Source: Methylohalobius crimeensis 10Ki
Lineage (GTDB): Bacteria; Pseudomonadota; Gammaproteobacteria; Methylococcales; Methylothermaceae
Reading direction: 5' to 3'
DNA: 64,000 nt
Assembly (NCBI RefSeq): GCF_000421465.1
Contig: NZ_ATXB01000002.1
Location: forward strand, 424,690-488,689
How positions within the stretch are numbered: the first letter of the stretch is position 1; every line of letters begins with the position of its first letter. The notes under the pieces were generated by a model, which did no database searches, was not told the DNA's origin, and worked only from the letters and a program-made list of their open reading frames with translations. The translations under genes were made by a program, and so were the position numbers. Positions 1-9,353 of this stretch are shown here, piece by piece.

Positions 1-1163
1 CCGGGCATGACTTTGCGCACGTCGGCCACCAGGCGTTGGGGATAAACCGGGAAGCGGTCGTCGTCGGCGTCCTCGAGAATATGGGCTTCCAGGCGCGCCT
101 TGACCGTCATGAAACGATCGAAATCCCAATGCGCCTGAAAGGCGACGGCGGCGGTCAGCCGTTCGATGCTGTCGGCGATGTCGCCGATCACCCCTTGCTG
201 GGGGTGATAGATGGGATCGATGGCGGCGGTCACGTAGTTGACGTGGATCACCCGGGCCGACCCCGCGCGCGCCGCCCCCGCGATGTCCGGGTCGGCCGGT
301 TCCACGGGGGGCCGGTCGCCCATGATGAAGGGCGGCTTTTCCACCACGTCGTGGCCCACGTTGATGATCAAATCCGCCGCCTCGATGGCGCGATGCAGAA
401 AATCGCCGCTGGAAAGCGCCGCGGTCCCCAGGAACAGGGGATGGGTCTCGTCGATCACGCCTTTCCCCATTTGGGTGCTGAAAAAGGGAATGCCGGTCCG
501 GTCGATGAAGTTTCTCAACACCCGACAGGTATGCCGGCGATTGGCGCCGGCCCCGATCAGCAGCAGGGGACAGCGCGCCGATTGGATCATCGCCGTCGCC
601 TCCGCCAGGGACCGTTCGCTGGCTCTGGGATTTTCGAATCGGCTGCGGCCGATGATCGCCGCATCGGTGGTCTCGCGCGCGATGTCCTCGGGCAGTTCCA
701 GATGCACCGCCCCGGGACGCTCGTCCTCGGCGCGGCGGAACGCCTCGCGCACCTGGGAAGGGATGTGACCGCCGCTGCTAAGCTGACGGGTGTATTTGGT
801 CAGGGGTTGCATCATGTCCACCACGTCGACGATCTGGAAGGCCCCCTGCTTGCTCGCCTTGATGGGCTTCTGTCCGGTGATCATCAGCATCGGCATGGCG
901 CCGAGCTGGGCGTAGGCGGCCGCGGTGACCAGATTGGTCGCCCCCGGTCCCAGGGTGGCGAGGCACACCCCGGTCCGTCCGGTCAGCCGCCCGTAGGTCG
1001 CCGCCATGAAACCGGCGGCTTGCTCGTGCCGCGTCAGAACGAGCCGGATCGACGAATCCTTGAGCGAGTCGAGCAGATCGAGATTCTCCTCGCCCGGGAT
1101 GCCGAAGAGATATTCGACCCCTTCGGCCTCCAGCGCCTGGACGAATAAATCGGATGCTTTCAT
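1..1163 (-). CDS. Acetolactate synthase-like ThDP enzyme (partial, N-terminal 387 codons)
   Basis: The gene starts at the ATG at 1163 and runs off the left edge, so it has no stop in the window. The protein begins MKASDLFVQALEAEGVEYLF, followed by GIPGEEN and the ThDP-binding glutamate region LTRHEQAAGFMAATYGR, the classic N-terminal pyrimidine-binding domain of acetohydroxyacid synthase-type enzymes. A GPGATN motif and ITGQKPIKASKQGAFQIVDV follow, then the central Rossmann-like domain (LLIGAGANRR, LIINVGHDVVEKPP). The wording around GQKPI fits the stand-alone acetolactate synthase large-subunit family better than the classical ilvB of the ilvBN pair, and no small subunit is seen next to it. 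The likely reaction is condensation of two pyruvates to 2-acetolactate. The C-terminal ThDP pyrophosphate-binding domain lies outside the window. Confidence 0.88.
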   Translation of the reverse strand, partial: MKASDLFVQALEAEGVEYLFGIPGEENLDLLDSLKDSSIRLVLTRHEQAAGFMAATYGRLTGRTGVCLATLGPGATNLVTAAAYAQLGAMPMLMITGQKPIKASKQGAFQIVDVVDMMQPLTKYTRQLSSGGHIPSQVREAFRRAEDERPGAVHLELPEDIARETTDAAIIGRSRFENPRASERSLAEATAMIQSARCPLLLIGAGANRRHTCRVLRNFIDRTGIPFFSTQMGKGVIDETHPLFLGTAALSSGDFLHRAIEAADLIINVGHDVVEKPPFIMGDRPPVEPADPDIAGAARAGSARVIHVNYVTAAIDPIYHPQQGVIGDIADSIERLTAAVAFQAHWDFDRFMTVKARLEAHILEDADDDRFPVYPQRLVADVRKVMP

Positions 1164-1211
1164 TGAAAACCTCTTGGAGAGTTCAGACGCTGTTTCAAAA
1201 AATGCTGTTAT

Positions 1212-1322
1212 CTCCCTCCCCCGCTGGCGGGAGAGGGATGGGGTGAGGGTGGAATCCATTAGGCAAATACCTTTATTTCGATCCACCCTCATCCTAACCT
1301 TCTCCCGCCAGCGGGAGAAGGG
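1212..1322. repeat. Long imperfect inverted repeat (REP/MITE-like)
   Basis: Two arms of about 42 bases, each built around CCCGCTGGCGGGAGA, face each other across about 30 bases; the outer parts are GGGGTGAGGGTGGA and its near complement. The whole can fold into one long hairpin. It sits in the gap between the acetolactate synthase-like gene and the glutamate synthase-family gene. Such GC-rich dyads are usually dispersed non-coding repeats. A further short dyad around GCGGACACATAGGTCCGC lies at about 1355-1373. I see no gene in 1164-1412. Confidence 0.6.
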
Positions 1323-1412
1323 ACTCTACTTGTTGAGATGGGTTAATAGAGATCGATGAGAGCGGACACATAGGTCCGCCCCTACAGTCGACATATCCTT
1401 GTACGCACCGTT

Positions 1413-3059
1413 TCATTTACAGCCGGCATGTGCCACCGGTACCTTTTCCTCGCCGACCTGGGTCAGATGGCGGCGGGGGCGGAAGCTTCCGGCCGTGGCC
1501 TCTGCCACATCGAGCGCGAACGCCGGGGGAATATCGTCCGATTGGAGACAATTTTCCTTGATATGGGGAAATATCTGATCGTAGCGCAAAATCTCGTGCT
1601 GACTGACTCGCCGGTGGATATGGGTCCGGTTGAGATCCGAAGTATGCCGGAGTCCGGCCGAAGTAATAAGGTCGGCGGTAGCGTGCATGGTTTTGGCATG
1701 ATACTGGGCCACGCGCCGGGCTTTGTCCGCGACCACCAACCCGCGGTAAAGCCGGGGATCCTGGGTGGCGACGCCGGTGGGGCAGCGGTTGCTGTTGCAG
1801 GTCAGGGAATGCACGCAGCCCAGGGCGAGCATCATCCCGCGGGCGCTGTTGCACAAATCCGCCCCCAAGGCCAGATTCTTGACCAGGTGGAAACCGGTCA
1901 GAACCTTGCCCGAGGCGATGACGCGGATATGCGAACGCAGGCCATATCCGTGAAGACTGTCGGCGACGAAAGCCAGGGCTTCGCGCAGCGGCATGCCGAC
2001 GGAATTGGTGTATTCCAGCGGCGCCGCGCCGGTACCGCCCTCGCCTCCGTCGACGGTGATGAAATCGGGATGGATTCCGGTCTCCACCATCGCCTTGCAG
2101 ATGGCGATGAACTCGCTGCGGCGCCCAATGGCCAGCTTGAATCCCACCGGCTTGCCGCCGGAAAGCTCGCGCAGCCTTTGGATGAACCGGACCAGGCCCA
2201 AGGGCGTATCGAAGGCGCGATGGGTGGGCGGAGAATTGACTTGGGTGCCCACGGGGACCCCGCGGATGGCGGCGATTTCCGGGGTGTTTTTATCCGCCGG
2301 CAAGATGCCGCCGTGCCCCGGTTTGGCGCCCTGGGAGAGTTTGATCTCGATCATCTTGACCGATTCCAAGGCGGCCTTGTCCCGAAAGGTGTCCGGGCAA
2401 AAATCGCCTTTCGTGTCGCGGCAGCCGAAGTAGGCGGTGCCGATCTGCCAGATCAGATCGCCGCCGTGTTCCAAATGGTAGGGGCTGAGTCCGCCTTCGC
2501 CGGTGTTGTGGGCGAAACCGCCCATTTTCGCCCCTTGATTCAGGGCGAGCACGGCATTGGGACTGAGGGAGCCGAAACTCATCGCGGAGATATTGAGAAT
2601 ACTGGCCAGATAAGGCTTTCGGCAATCGCGCCCACCCACCTGAATACGCAAATCGCAAGCCATCTCCTCCACGTCGACCGCGGCCAGGGAATGGCCGATC
2701 CACTCGTAACCGACGCGGGAAGTATCTACGCGGGTCCCGTAAGGCACCGTCTCCAGCGCGTTCTTGGCGCGCTGATAAACGATGCTGCGAAACATCCGGT
2801 TGATCGGTGCCCCGGCGGTATCGGATTCGACGAAGTACTGCTGGACGAAAGGACGCAGGTCTTCCATCAGCCAGCGGAAACGGCCGATGAGGGGAAAATT
2901 GCGACGGATGGAATGACGGGCTTGAAACAGGTCATACACGCCAACCAGGATCAACGGAACCACCGCCAGCAGGGACCACCACGCCGGCGGCCAAAACCAG
3001 GCGATCGCCGCGATCGCCCCCAAGAGAATCAACGAGATGACGATAAATGGTCTACGCAT
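1413..3059 (-). CDS. FMN-binding glutamate synthase family protein
   Basis: This 548-residue protein starts with two hydrophobic segments (about residues 5-45), so it is probably anchored in the membrane. The rest corresponds to the FMN-binding synthase domain of glutamate synthase large subunits: LNISAMSFGSLSPNAVLALN, KPGHGGILPADKNTPEIAAI, ITVDGGEGGTGAAPLEY, and a cysteine-bearing stretch CNSNRCPTGVATQDP as in the glutamate synthase iron-sulfur region. There is no N-terminal glutaminase domain and no GltD partner nearby, so it should not be called GltB. The physiological substrate of this stand-alone family is not known to me. It ends 6 bases after the start side of the upstream oxidoreductase gene (3066-5216, same strand), so the two are likely co-transcribed. 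Confidence 0.88.
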   Translation of the reverse strand: MRRPFIVISLILLGAIAAIAWFWPPAWWSLLAVVPLILVGVYDLFQARHSIRRNFPLIGRFRWLMEDLRPFVQQYFVESDTAGAPINRMFRSIVYQRAKNALETVPYGTRVDTSRVGYEWIGHSLAAVDVEEMACDLRIQVGGRDCRKPYLASILNISAMSFGSLSPNAVLALNQGAKMGGFAHNTGEGGLSPYHLEHGGDLIWQIGTAYFGCRDTKGDFCPDTFRDKAALESVKMIEIKLSQGAKPGHGGILPADKNTPEIAAIRGVPVGTQVNSPPTHRAFDTPLGLVRFIQRLRELSGGKPVGFKLAIGRRSEFIAICKAMVETGIHPDFITVDGGEGGTGAAPLEYTNSVGMPLREALAFVADSLHGYGLRSHIRVIASGKVLTGFHLVKNLALGADLCNSARGMMLALGCVHSLTCNSNRCPTGVATQDPRLYRGLVVADKARRVAQYHAKTMHATADLITSAGLRHTSDLNRTHIHRRVSQHEILRYDQIFPHIKENCLQSDDIPPAFALDVAEATAGSFRPRRHLTQVGEEKVPVAHAGCK

Positions 3060-3065
3060 GCCTTT

Positions 3066-5216
3066 TTAACTACCCCGTCTCCAAGTATGGTACCGTTCCA
3101 CCCACCCCAACAGCCTCTCCGGGACATGGTTACGCTTCCACTCGCCGGCGGCATATTTGTTGGCCTCGGCCAGGGTGGGATAGATGTGGATGGTGCCCAA
3201 AATCTTGTTGAGCCCCAACCCGTGCTTCATGGCCAGAACGAACTCGGCGATCAGATCGCCGGCGTGCTCGCCAACAAGGGTCACCCCCAGAATCTTGTCC
3301 TTGCCTGGCGGCGTGAGCACCTTGACGAAACCATGGGCCTCGCCCTCGGCGATGGCGCGGTCGAGATCGTCGATGCCGTAGACGGTCACTTCATGGGGAA
3401 CGCCTTGTTCGCGGGCTTCCTGTTCGTTGAGACCGACCCTAGCCACTTCGGGATCGGTGAAGGTGGCCCAGGGGATCACCGAATAGTCGGCGCGGAATTT
3501 CTTGAAATCCCCGAACAGGGCGTTGACCGCCGCGTACCAGGCCTGATGGGCGGCGGTGTGGGTAAACTGGAAGGGGCCGGCCACGTCGCCGCAGGCGTAA
3601 ATATTGGGATAGAGGGTTTGCAGGAAGGCGTCGGTTTCCACGGTCCGGGAAGGCGCGGTGGGAATGCCCAGTTCCTCCAAGCCATACCCTTGGGTGTTGG
3701 CGATGCGGCCGACGGCCACGATCACTTGATCGAAGGGAATTCGAACTGCTTGTCCTTGATGGTCGGCAATCAGGATTTTTTCGCCGTTTTCCATTTGGAA
3801 ACGCTGGACCGTGTGTTCCAATTTGAGATCGATCCCTTCTTGGCGGAAGCGTGCCATCACCGCCTCGGCCGCTTCCGGGTCTTCGCGGCCCAAAAGACGC
3901 GATTGCATTTCCACCTGGGTCACCCGGCTGCCCAAGCGGGCGAAGGCTTGGGTCAGTTCGCAACCGATGGGGCCGCCGCCGAGCACCACCAGGCGCTCGG
4001 GCAACTCGCGCAAATCCCAGAGGGTGTCGGAGGTCAGATAGCCGACCTCCTCGAGCCCCGGAATCGGCGGCACGAAGGGACGGGCGCCGGCGGCGATCAC
4101 AATGCTTCGGGTGGTGAGGGTACGCTCGCCCTCTGCCGTTTTGACGCCCACCTCCCAAGGGGAAAGAATTTTCGCCTCGCCCTCGATGACATCGACCCCC
4201 AGGTCCGTGTAACGTGCCACCGAATCGTGGGGTTCCACCGTCTTGATCACCCCTTGCACCCGGGCCATCACTTCGGCGAAATCGAAGTCGGCATGCGCTT
4301 CGCGGATGCCCCACTCGGGCGCCCGGTCGATTTGCGACAGCAGCTTGGCGGAGCGAATCAGCGCCTTGGACGGCACGCAGCCGGTGTTGAGACAGTCGCC
4401 GCCCATGCGGTGCTTTTCGACCAGGGTCACTTTCGCCTTCACCGCTGCGGCGATGTAGGCGGTGACCAGACCGGCGGAGCCGGCGCCGATGACCACCAGA
4501 TTACGGTCGAATTGTTTCGGCTTCGGCCATTGCGCGTAAACCTTCCTGGATTGGACGAAATCGACGATTTTCTTGGCGATCAGGGGAAACAACCCCAGGA
4601 GGGCGAAAGAACCCAATACCGCGGGCGACAGAATGCCCGAGAGCGAATCGATCCGGGCCAACTGAGTCCCGGCATTCACGTAAACCAAAGTGCCGGGAAG
4701 CATCCCCACCTGGCTCACCCAATAGAAAGTGAGCGCCGGCATCGCGGTCAAGCCCATGGCCAGATTGATGACGAAAAAGGGAAACACCGGCACCAGCCGC
4801 AGGGTGAACAGATAAAAAGGCCCGTCGCGTTCGACGCCCCGGTCGATGGCCCGGAGCCGCCGGTTGAAACGGTTTCTCACCGTGTCCCGAAACAGGAAGC
4901 GCGCCGCCAGAAACGCCAGGGTGGCGCCGATAGTGGAAGCGAAGGAGACGATCACCGTGCCCCACAGCAATCCGAACACCGCGCCGCCGGCCAGGGTCAA
5001 CACCGCCGCGCCGGGGAGGGAAAGGCCGGTGACCGTCACGTAAATCAAACCGTAGAGGGTCGCCGAGAGAACGGGATGGGCAGCGCGATAATTTTCGATG
5101 ACCGCTTGTTGGGCCTTGAGGGCGTCCAGGGTCAGATAACGCTGGAGATCGAAAGCGAAAAAAGCGCCGATGAGCCCGAGGACAATTAACACCAGCAGAA
5201 TTCGAGAACGAGTCAT
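3066..5216 (-). CDS. VTT/DedA-type membrane domain fused to a FAD-dependent disulfide oxidoreductase
   Basis: The 716-residue protein has two parts. Residues 1 to about 230 form a TVP38/TMEM64-type (VTT, SNARE-associated) membrane domain with several hydrophobic segments and the GLSLPGAAVLTLAGGAVFG stretch. Residues about 235-716 are a class I pyridine nucleotide-disulfide oxidoreductase: FAD motif VVIGAGSAGLVTAYIAAA, redox pair GGDCLNTGCVPSKAL, NAD(P) motif VVLGGGPIGCELTQAFARLG, second FAD motif IYACGDVAGP, and a C-terminal HIYPTLAEANK that supplies the His/Glu of the dimer partner. The C-terminus lacks the vicinal cysteines of true mercuric reductases, so mercury reduction is not supported. 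Electron transfer from NAD(P)H to a membrane-associated disulfide or quinone-like substrate is inference. It precedes the glutamate synthase-family gene with a 6-base gap. Confidence 0.9.
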   Translation of the reverse strand: MTRSRILLVLIVLGLIGAFFAFDLQRYLTLDALKAQQAVIENYRAAHPVLSATLYGLIYVTVTGLSLPGAAVLTLAGGAVFGLLWGTVIVSFASTIGATLAFLAARFLFRDTVRNRFNRRLRAIDRGVERDGPFYLFTLRLVPVFPFFVINLAMGLTAMPALTFYWVSQVGMLPGTLVYVNAGTQLARIDSLSGILSPAVLGSFALLGLFPLIAKKIVDFVQSRKVYAQWPKPKQFDRNLVVIGAGSAGLVTAYIAAAVKAKVTLVEKHRMGGDCLNTGCVPSKALIRSAKLLSQIDRAPEWGIREAHADFDFAEVMARVQGVIKTVEPHDSVARYTDLGVDVIEGEAKILSPWEVGVKTAEGERTLTTRSIVIAAGARPFVPPIPGLEEVGYLTSDTLWDLRELPERLVVLGGGPIGCELTQAFARLGSRVTQVEMQSRLLGREDPEAAEAVMARFRQEGIDLKLEHTVQRFQMENGEKILIADHQGQAVRIPFDQVIVAVGRIANTQGYGLEELGIPTAPSRTVETDAFLQTLYPNIYACGDVAGPFQFTHTAAHQAWYAAVNALFGDFKKFRADYSVIPWATFTDPEVARVGLNEQEAREQGVPHEVTVYGIDDLDRAIAEGEAHGFVKVLTPPGKDKILGVTLVGEHAGDLIAEFVLAMKHGLGLNKILGTIHIYPTLAEANKYAAGEWKRNHVPERLLGWVERYHTWRRGS

Positions 5217-5269
5217 TATAAGTTTCCCATTGATAAGATCAGAATGAAAAGGAGGAATAAATCGGCTTT

Positions 5270-6218
5270 CATGTTTGCACTTTTACCCGGAAGACCGTCG
5301 TTTCCGGATGAAAAGCGTACCAGCCGAACCAATAGGCGACGATAGCGGGGATTGTCCTTCCCTCGGACGTATATACGCGAGCGGTGCGATGTCTAGGGTC
5401 GAAGCGCACAACCACGGACTGTGCCCTCCCAGGCTATCCTGAATCTCTCCCCGGGTCTTCGCCAATTCCTCGAAAGGGTAGGCCTTGGTTTCCCCGTTCA
5501 AAGCCACTCCCAGGACCAACGCCTTGGGATGGTAGCGGTCGTCGTAGTGGGACAAGGGGAAAGGCACCCGCGCTGAACGGGCGTGGCCTGCATAGGGATC
5601 GCGCCCGTAGTCGCGGCGATAACCGGTATCGGTGGACAACACCCGGGTATCCGGATGCCGCGCCCGCCACTCGGCCCAGCTGGTGTAAGACAGAGGTAGG
5701 CTCTCGAGCCTCCGCCCTTTCATCGGACCGTCGATGCTCCGACTCATCAGCTGCGACCATAACGATTCGGTTGTCCGATCATACATTACCAGATTGCCGT
5801 TGTAGAGCAGGCCGGAAGTACCGAAACTCGTCCGCTTGCCGTCGATTTCGCCGGGATAGGCGATGCCGCTCGCGGTCAGGGGACAGTAGGTGACGGCGAC
5901 CGGTTCGCCGGCGAACTCATCGTTGACGATCTCATGCCAGTTGAGAATGGCGATGGGATAGGCCTTGGCGATGCCGTGGCGCACCATTCCCAGAACCCGA
6001 TCGGTAGGGCTCAGAAACTCCGCCTCCTCCGCTTCGATGAAACGGGGATCGTCGATGGCCGGAATGCCGTCTCGAGGCGGTCCGCCGGAAACGATTTCAT
6101 CGGCGGGAACCAACGCGCCCTCAAGATCGAAACCGTTCTTGACGGGGTCGGCGCAGCTGGACATCGTAGCGAAGATAAGTCCCAAACCAATCCAGAATTC
6201 AATTTTTAACGCTGGCAT
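5270..6218 (-). pseudogene. DUF3179 family lipoprotein-like gene with a frameshift near its 3' end
   Basis: The start chosen is the ATG at 6218, because GGAGGT lies 4 bases upstream. The N-terminus is hydrophobic and ends in SSC, consistent with a secreted lipoprotein. The DUF3179 pattern is clear: VLGMVRHGIAKAYPIAILNW, VTYCPLTASGIAY, TSGLLYNGNLVMYDR and ESLWSQL. In frame, the protein would end at 5283 with an unrelated tail after SLGGHSP. The expected family ending (VVVRFDPRHRTARVYTSEGR followed by AYWFGWYAFHPETTVF) is present in a neighbouring frame and stops at 5270. One missing base at about 5425-5433 would join the two frames. This is either a sequencing error or a real frameshift; the function of the family is unknown. 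Confidence 0.8.
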
Positions 6219-6260
6219 GATGACCTCCAAAACGATGGGCTGCGATTTTCGACATGCCGA

Positions 6261-7004
6261 TCATTCGCCGTTCAAGGACCAGTCATAGGGAAGGTTCACC
6301 TTGATGGGCAAATCCGTCGGCAAATCAGGATGATATTTGTAAATAAATCCTTCAACCCCACCCATGGATTCGAAATCCTCTTCGAACCAGTCGAAAATTC
6401 GGGAGACGCGAATCGCACCTTTTTCCACTCGCAGTCCTTTGGTGGGATTGTCGAGATACGCCTTGCTCGCGGCGTTCAGTTGAGCATTCAACTGGGCGGC
6501 GGTATAGGGTTCGCCGAACAAATCCGGACAGCTTTTCGAAGCACAGACGATGGCCGTGTGAATCCGCGGCTCATCCATATCGCGCAGCTTGTCCTCGATT
6601 TCATCCAAACTGATCTCCTGGCCGCCGACTTTGCCCGCGGTCCGCTTCCATACCGGAAAAACGAAATTTCCGGCATCCTTGATACTGTCCACGGGCCAAT
6701 GATCCACGACCGTCTTGATGGCCAGGATATTGTAGGCATTGATATAAAAGGCCAGTTTCTCTTCTCGGCTTTTCAAACTTTCCGTGGGAAAACCCGCCAG
6801 TTGCGCCACAAGGCCACGAAACCGGGCGTCTTGCTTGATGGTGGAATAATCCAACCAGGCCAACTCGATACCGGCGGCGGTGCGACGGCTTAGGTGTCGT
6901 TGGAGAAATTGGCCATAGCCACTCCAATCGGGTTCCACGGCCAGGGAGGTGCTCAAAGCCAGCATTGCCAAAATTGCGAAAATCAAACGAAGCGTAGATT
7001 GCAT
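6261..7004 (-). CDS. DUF547 domain protein, exported
   Basis: The 247-residue protein begins with a Sec-type signal peptide (charged start, LRLIFAILAMLALSTSLA, cleavage near residue 22). The DUF547 features follow: FYINAYNILAIKTVVDHWPV, a conserved SLDEIEDKLRD, and the cysteine motif HTAIVCASKSCPDL with a later YLDNPTKGLRV. The family contains a papain-like Cys/His arrangement, but no reaction is established. It lies on the same strand just upstream of the DUF3179 gene with a 42-base gap, so both may be transcribed together. The 234 bases to the divergent gene at 7239 should hold both promoters; no clear consensus was identified there. Confidence 0.82.
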   Translation of the reverse strand: MQSTLRLIFAILAMLALSTSLAVEPDWSGYGQFLQRHLSRRTAAGIELAWLDYSTIKQDARFRGLVAQLAGFPTESLKSREEKLAFYINAYNILAIKTVVDHWPVDSIKDAGNFVFPVWKRTAGKVGGQEISLDEIEDKLRDMDEPRIHTAIVCASKSCPDLFGEPYTAAQLNAQLNAASKAYLDNPTKGLRVEKGAIRVSRIFDWFEEDFESMGGVEGFIYKYHPDLPTDLPIKVNLPYDWSLNGE

Positions 7005-7238
7005 AGGACTTACCTGTCATGAAGTATTTAACAGTCAGTCGTCGCGGTACGTTGAACCTTACATTCAATCATCGAAGCTCAGGTATCCCACAAAAGTTTC
7101 ATAGGGAAATAGATTGGAATTTCTCATCACCCAGTTAAGGAGAGCGGAATTATTTTCTTCACTTAACTCTGATGTAAGGAAATGAAAGAGCGGAAGACTA
7201 ATTTCATGTAAGTTCTCCTATTGATGGAGGTGTCTGCC

Positions 7239-9353
7239 ATGAATCCCTATTTCCCGAACCTATCCTTCCTGATTTTGCTGGGAGCTTCGGTACCTCTCCA
7301 GGCAGGTATGCTCAACACCAGCTTCGAATTCAACGATACCAGCGGCTCATTCACTCTGACCAACGACAGCGGCGATTCCGCCACTTTCAGCGGCGGCGAA
7401 GCGAAAACCATTGGCGTGTTTTCACTCTACCGTTCCGGTACCCGTGCTTGGATGGTCGACCCGGAAACAACCGCAACCGTTGATCTCAGTCCTTCGGCCC
7501 GGGAGTTGACCGTCTTTCTGCGAAACCAAAGCAGCGGCACCCGTAGTATGCTGGAACTGCTCGACGGAAACGGCGGCATTCTGGCCACCTTCACCGGTTC
7601 CAGCGCGGATTGGCTTGAAGTGAACGTCAGCGAGGCCAGTCTCGGCGCACCGGTGGCGCAAATAATCCTGCGCAACCAAGGAAGCGAGGGGTATGCGGTA
7701 TTGGACGATTTCAGTTTCAGCGCGACGGAAACCACGACCGGCCAAAAACTCGAGGACCCCATTCCGGCGCCGATTGAAAAAGGACAAATTAGACTGCGAT
7801 TGAAACCGGTGGCCAGCGGCCTGACCGCTCCCAATTGGGCCGTTCCCGCCCCCGGCGATTCGGAGCATCTGTATGTGGGGGATCAGGACGGCAAGCTTTG
7901 GCGCATTCGCCTGGCCGACGGCAGCAAGGAAATCTTCCTGGATCTTTCCGGCCTGCTGATTCCCCTGGGTGCTTTTGGCAGCGACTCGTTCGACGAGCGC
8001 GGTTTTCTGGGTTTCGCTTTTCATCCCCAATATGCCGAAAACGGTCTGCTATACACCTATACTTCAGAGCCCGCCGACGAAAGCAGTGACTTTTCCACGC
8101 TCCCTCCCGGTACCCACCCCGACCACCGGTCGGTGATTCGCGAATGGCAGCTGAATCCCGACGATTCGACTCTGCCGCTTACCCCGGCGCAGGGAAGGAT
8201 CTTGTTGAGCGTGGATCAGCCCCAGTTCAACCACGACGCCGGCGCCCTCAATTTCGGTCCCGACGGGAGGTTGTATATCGCTTTGGGCGACGGCGGCGGG
8301 GCCGACGATCGCGACGGCCAGGAATTCACGGGCAGCCCGATGGTGGGCCACGGCGCCGACGGCAACGGTCAGGACACCGGCAACCCACTGGGAACCTTGT
8401 TACGGATCGATCCGACAGGAAACGATTCGGCTAACGGTCGGTACGGGATCCCGGAAGATAATCCTTTCGTCGGCTCGGCCGCCGGGCTCGATGAAATCTA
8501 CGCATTCGGCTTCCGCAACCCGTTCCGGTTCTCTTTCGATTCGGAAACCGGTGCCTTGTATCTGGCCGATGTGGGACAGAACGACATCGAAGAAGTCGAT
8601 TTGATTCAAGCCGGCGGCAATTACGGTTGGAGTCTCAAGGAGGGCGAATTTCGCTTCGAGCCCAACGGCAACGATCCCGGGTTCGTGACCGACGAACCGG
8701 TGGCGGGAGATCTGATCGATCCGGTGGCCCAGTACGACCATGATGAAGGAACCGCTATTATCGGTGGCTTTGTTTATCGCGGCGGCGCCGTCTCCGCCCT
8801 GAACGGGAAATATGTGTTCGGGGACGTGGCCAAAACCGGCGCCGGCGACGGCCGACTGTTTTATCTCGACGGGGGTGCGATTCGGGAATTGGATCTGACC
8901 GAACGGGAGCAGCCCGGCTTCTGGGTCCTCGGCTTCGGCCAGGATGCCGAAGGGGAACTCTACGTGCTCGGCAACACGACCGGCGTTCCCTTCGGAACCA
9001 CCGGGGCGGTGTATAAACTGGTACCCAACGCCGACTTTAATTTCACCACAGTCCAGATTCCCGCCGTGGATGTCACACTCAATAACGGCAGTAGCGGCGT
9101 CTATCGGGCGCGGCTGCAATTGGTCCAGGGGAGCCAGCCCTTCCGTTTCGAATTGGTCCACGCCGAGCAGTTGTCGGAAAACTTCCGCGGCGACAATGCG
9201 ATTTTTGATCAGCCCAGCGGCGAGTTGATGCTTCCCTTCGTAAATGTGGTCGATGCCGGTGGCAGCCTGTCTACTTATTCGGCCGAGCTTCGGCAAGTCC
9301 CCAACGCCCCTGTCTTGACCTTAGAACTGATTCGGGCGGAGCGTTTGAAATAG
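7239..9353 (+). CDS. Secreted PQQ-dependent sugar dehydrogenase-like protein (GSDH beta-propeller) with extra domains
   Basis: The start is the ATG at 7239, with GGAGG 8 bases upstream. The 704-residue product has a signal peptide ending near QAG. Residues about 20-165 form a beta-rich N-terminal module resembling carbohydrate-binding jelly rolls. The propeller of the glucose/sorbosone dehydrogenase family spans about 190-590, with GFLGFAFHPQYAENGLLYTY, FNHDAGALNFGPDGRLYIAL, GDGGGADD, YAFGFRNPFRFSFD, LYLADVGQNDIEEVDL and GGFVYRGGAV. A further C-terminal beta domain of about 110 residues follows. Family members oxidise sugar aldehydes in the periplasm using PQQ; the real substrate is unknown. 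It stands alone, opposite to its neighbours. Confidence 0.85.
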   Translation: MNPYFPNLSFLILLGASVPLQAGMLNTSFEFNDTSGSFTLTNDSGDSATFSGGEAKTIGVFSLYRSGTRAWMVDPETTATVDLSPSARELTVFLRNQSSGTRSMLELLDGNGGILATFTGSSADWLEVNVSEASLGAPVAQIILRNQGSEGYAVLDDFSFSATETTTGQKLEDPIPAPIEKGQIRLRLKPVASGLTAPNWAVPAPGDSEHLYVGDQDGKLWRIRLADGSKEIFLDLSGLLIPLGAFGSDSFDERGFLGFAFHPQYAENGLLYTYTSEPADESSDFSTLPPGTHPDHRSVIREWQLNPDDSTLPLTPAQGRILLSVDQPQFNHDAGALNFGPDGRLYIALGDGGGADDRDGQEFTGSPMVGHGADGNGQDTGNPLGTLLRIDPTGNDSANGRYGIPEDNPFVGSAAGLDEIYAFGFRNPFRFSFDSETGALYLADVGQNDIEEVDLIQAGGNYGWSLKEGEFRFEPNGNDPGFVTDEPVAGDLIDPVAQYDHDEGTAIIGGFVYRGGAVSALNGKYVFGDVAKTGAGDGRLFYLDGGAIRELDLTEREQPGFWVLGFGQDAEGELYVLGNTTGVPFGTTGAVYKLVPNADFNFTTVQIPAVDVTLNNGSSGVYRARLQLVQGSQPFRFELVHAEQLSENFRGDNAIFDQPSGELMLPFVNVVDAGGSLSTYSAELRQVPNAPVLTLELIRAERLK

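Noticed and set aside
1428-5189. A 1253-codon plus-strand open frame
   Set aside because: It lies antisense to two well-recognised minus-strand genes and reads as low-sense His/Gly/Asp-rich sequence, the usual shadow in GC-rich DNA.
3066-5216. Mercuric reductase
   Set aside because: The C-terminal vicinal cysteines and an N-terminal metal-binding domain are absent; only the general flavoprotein fold is shared.
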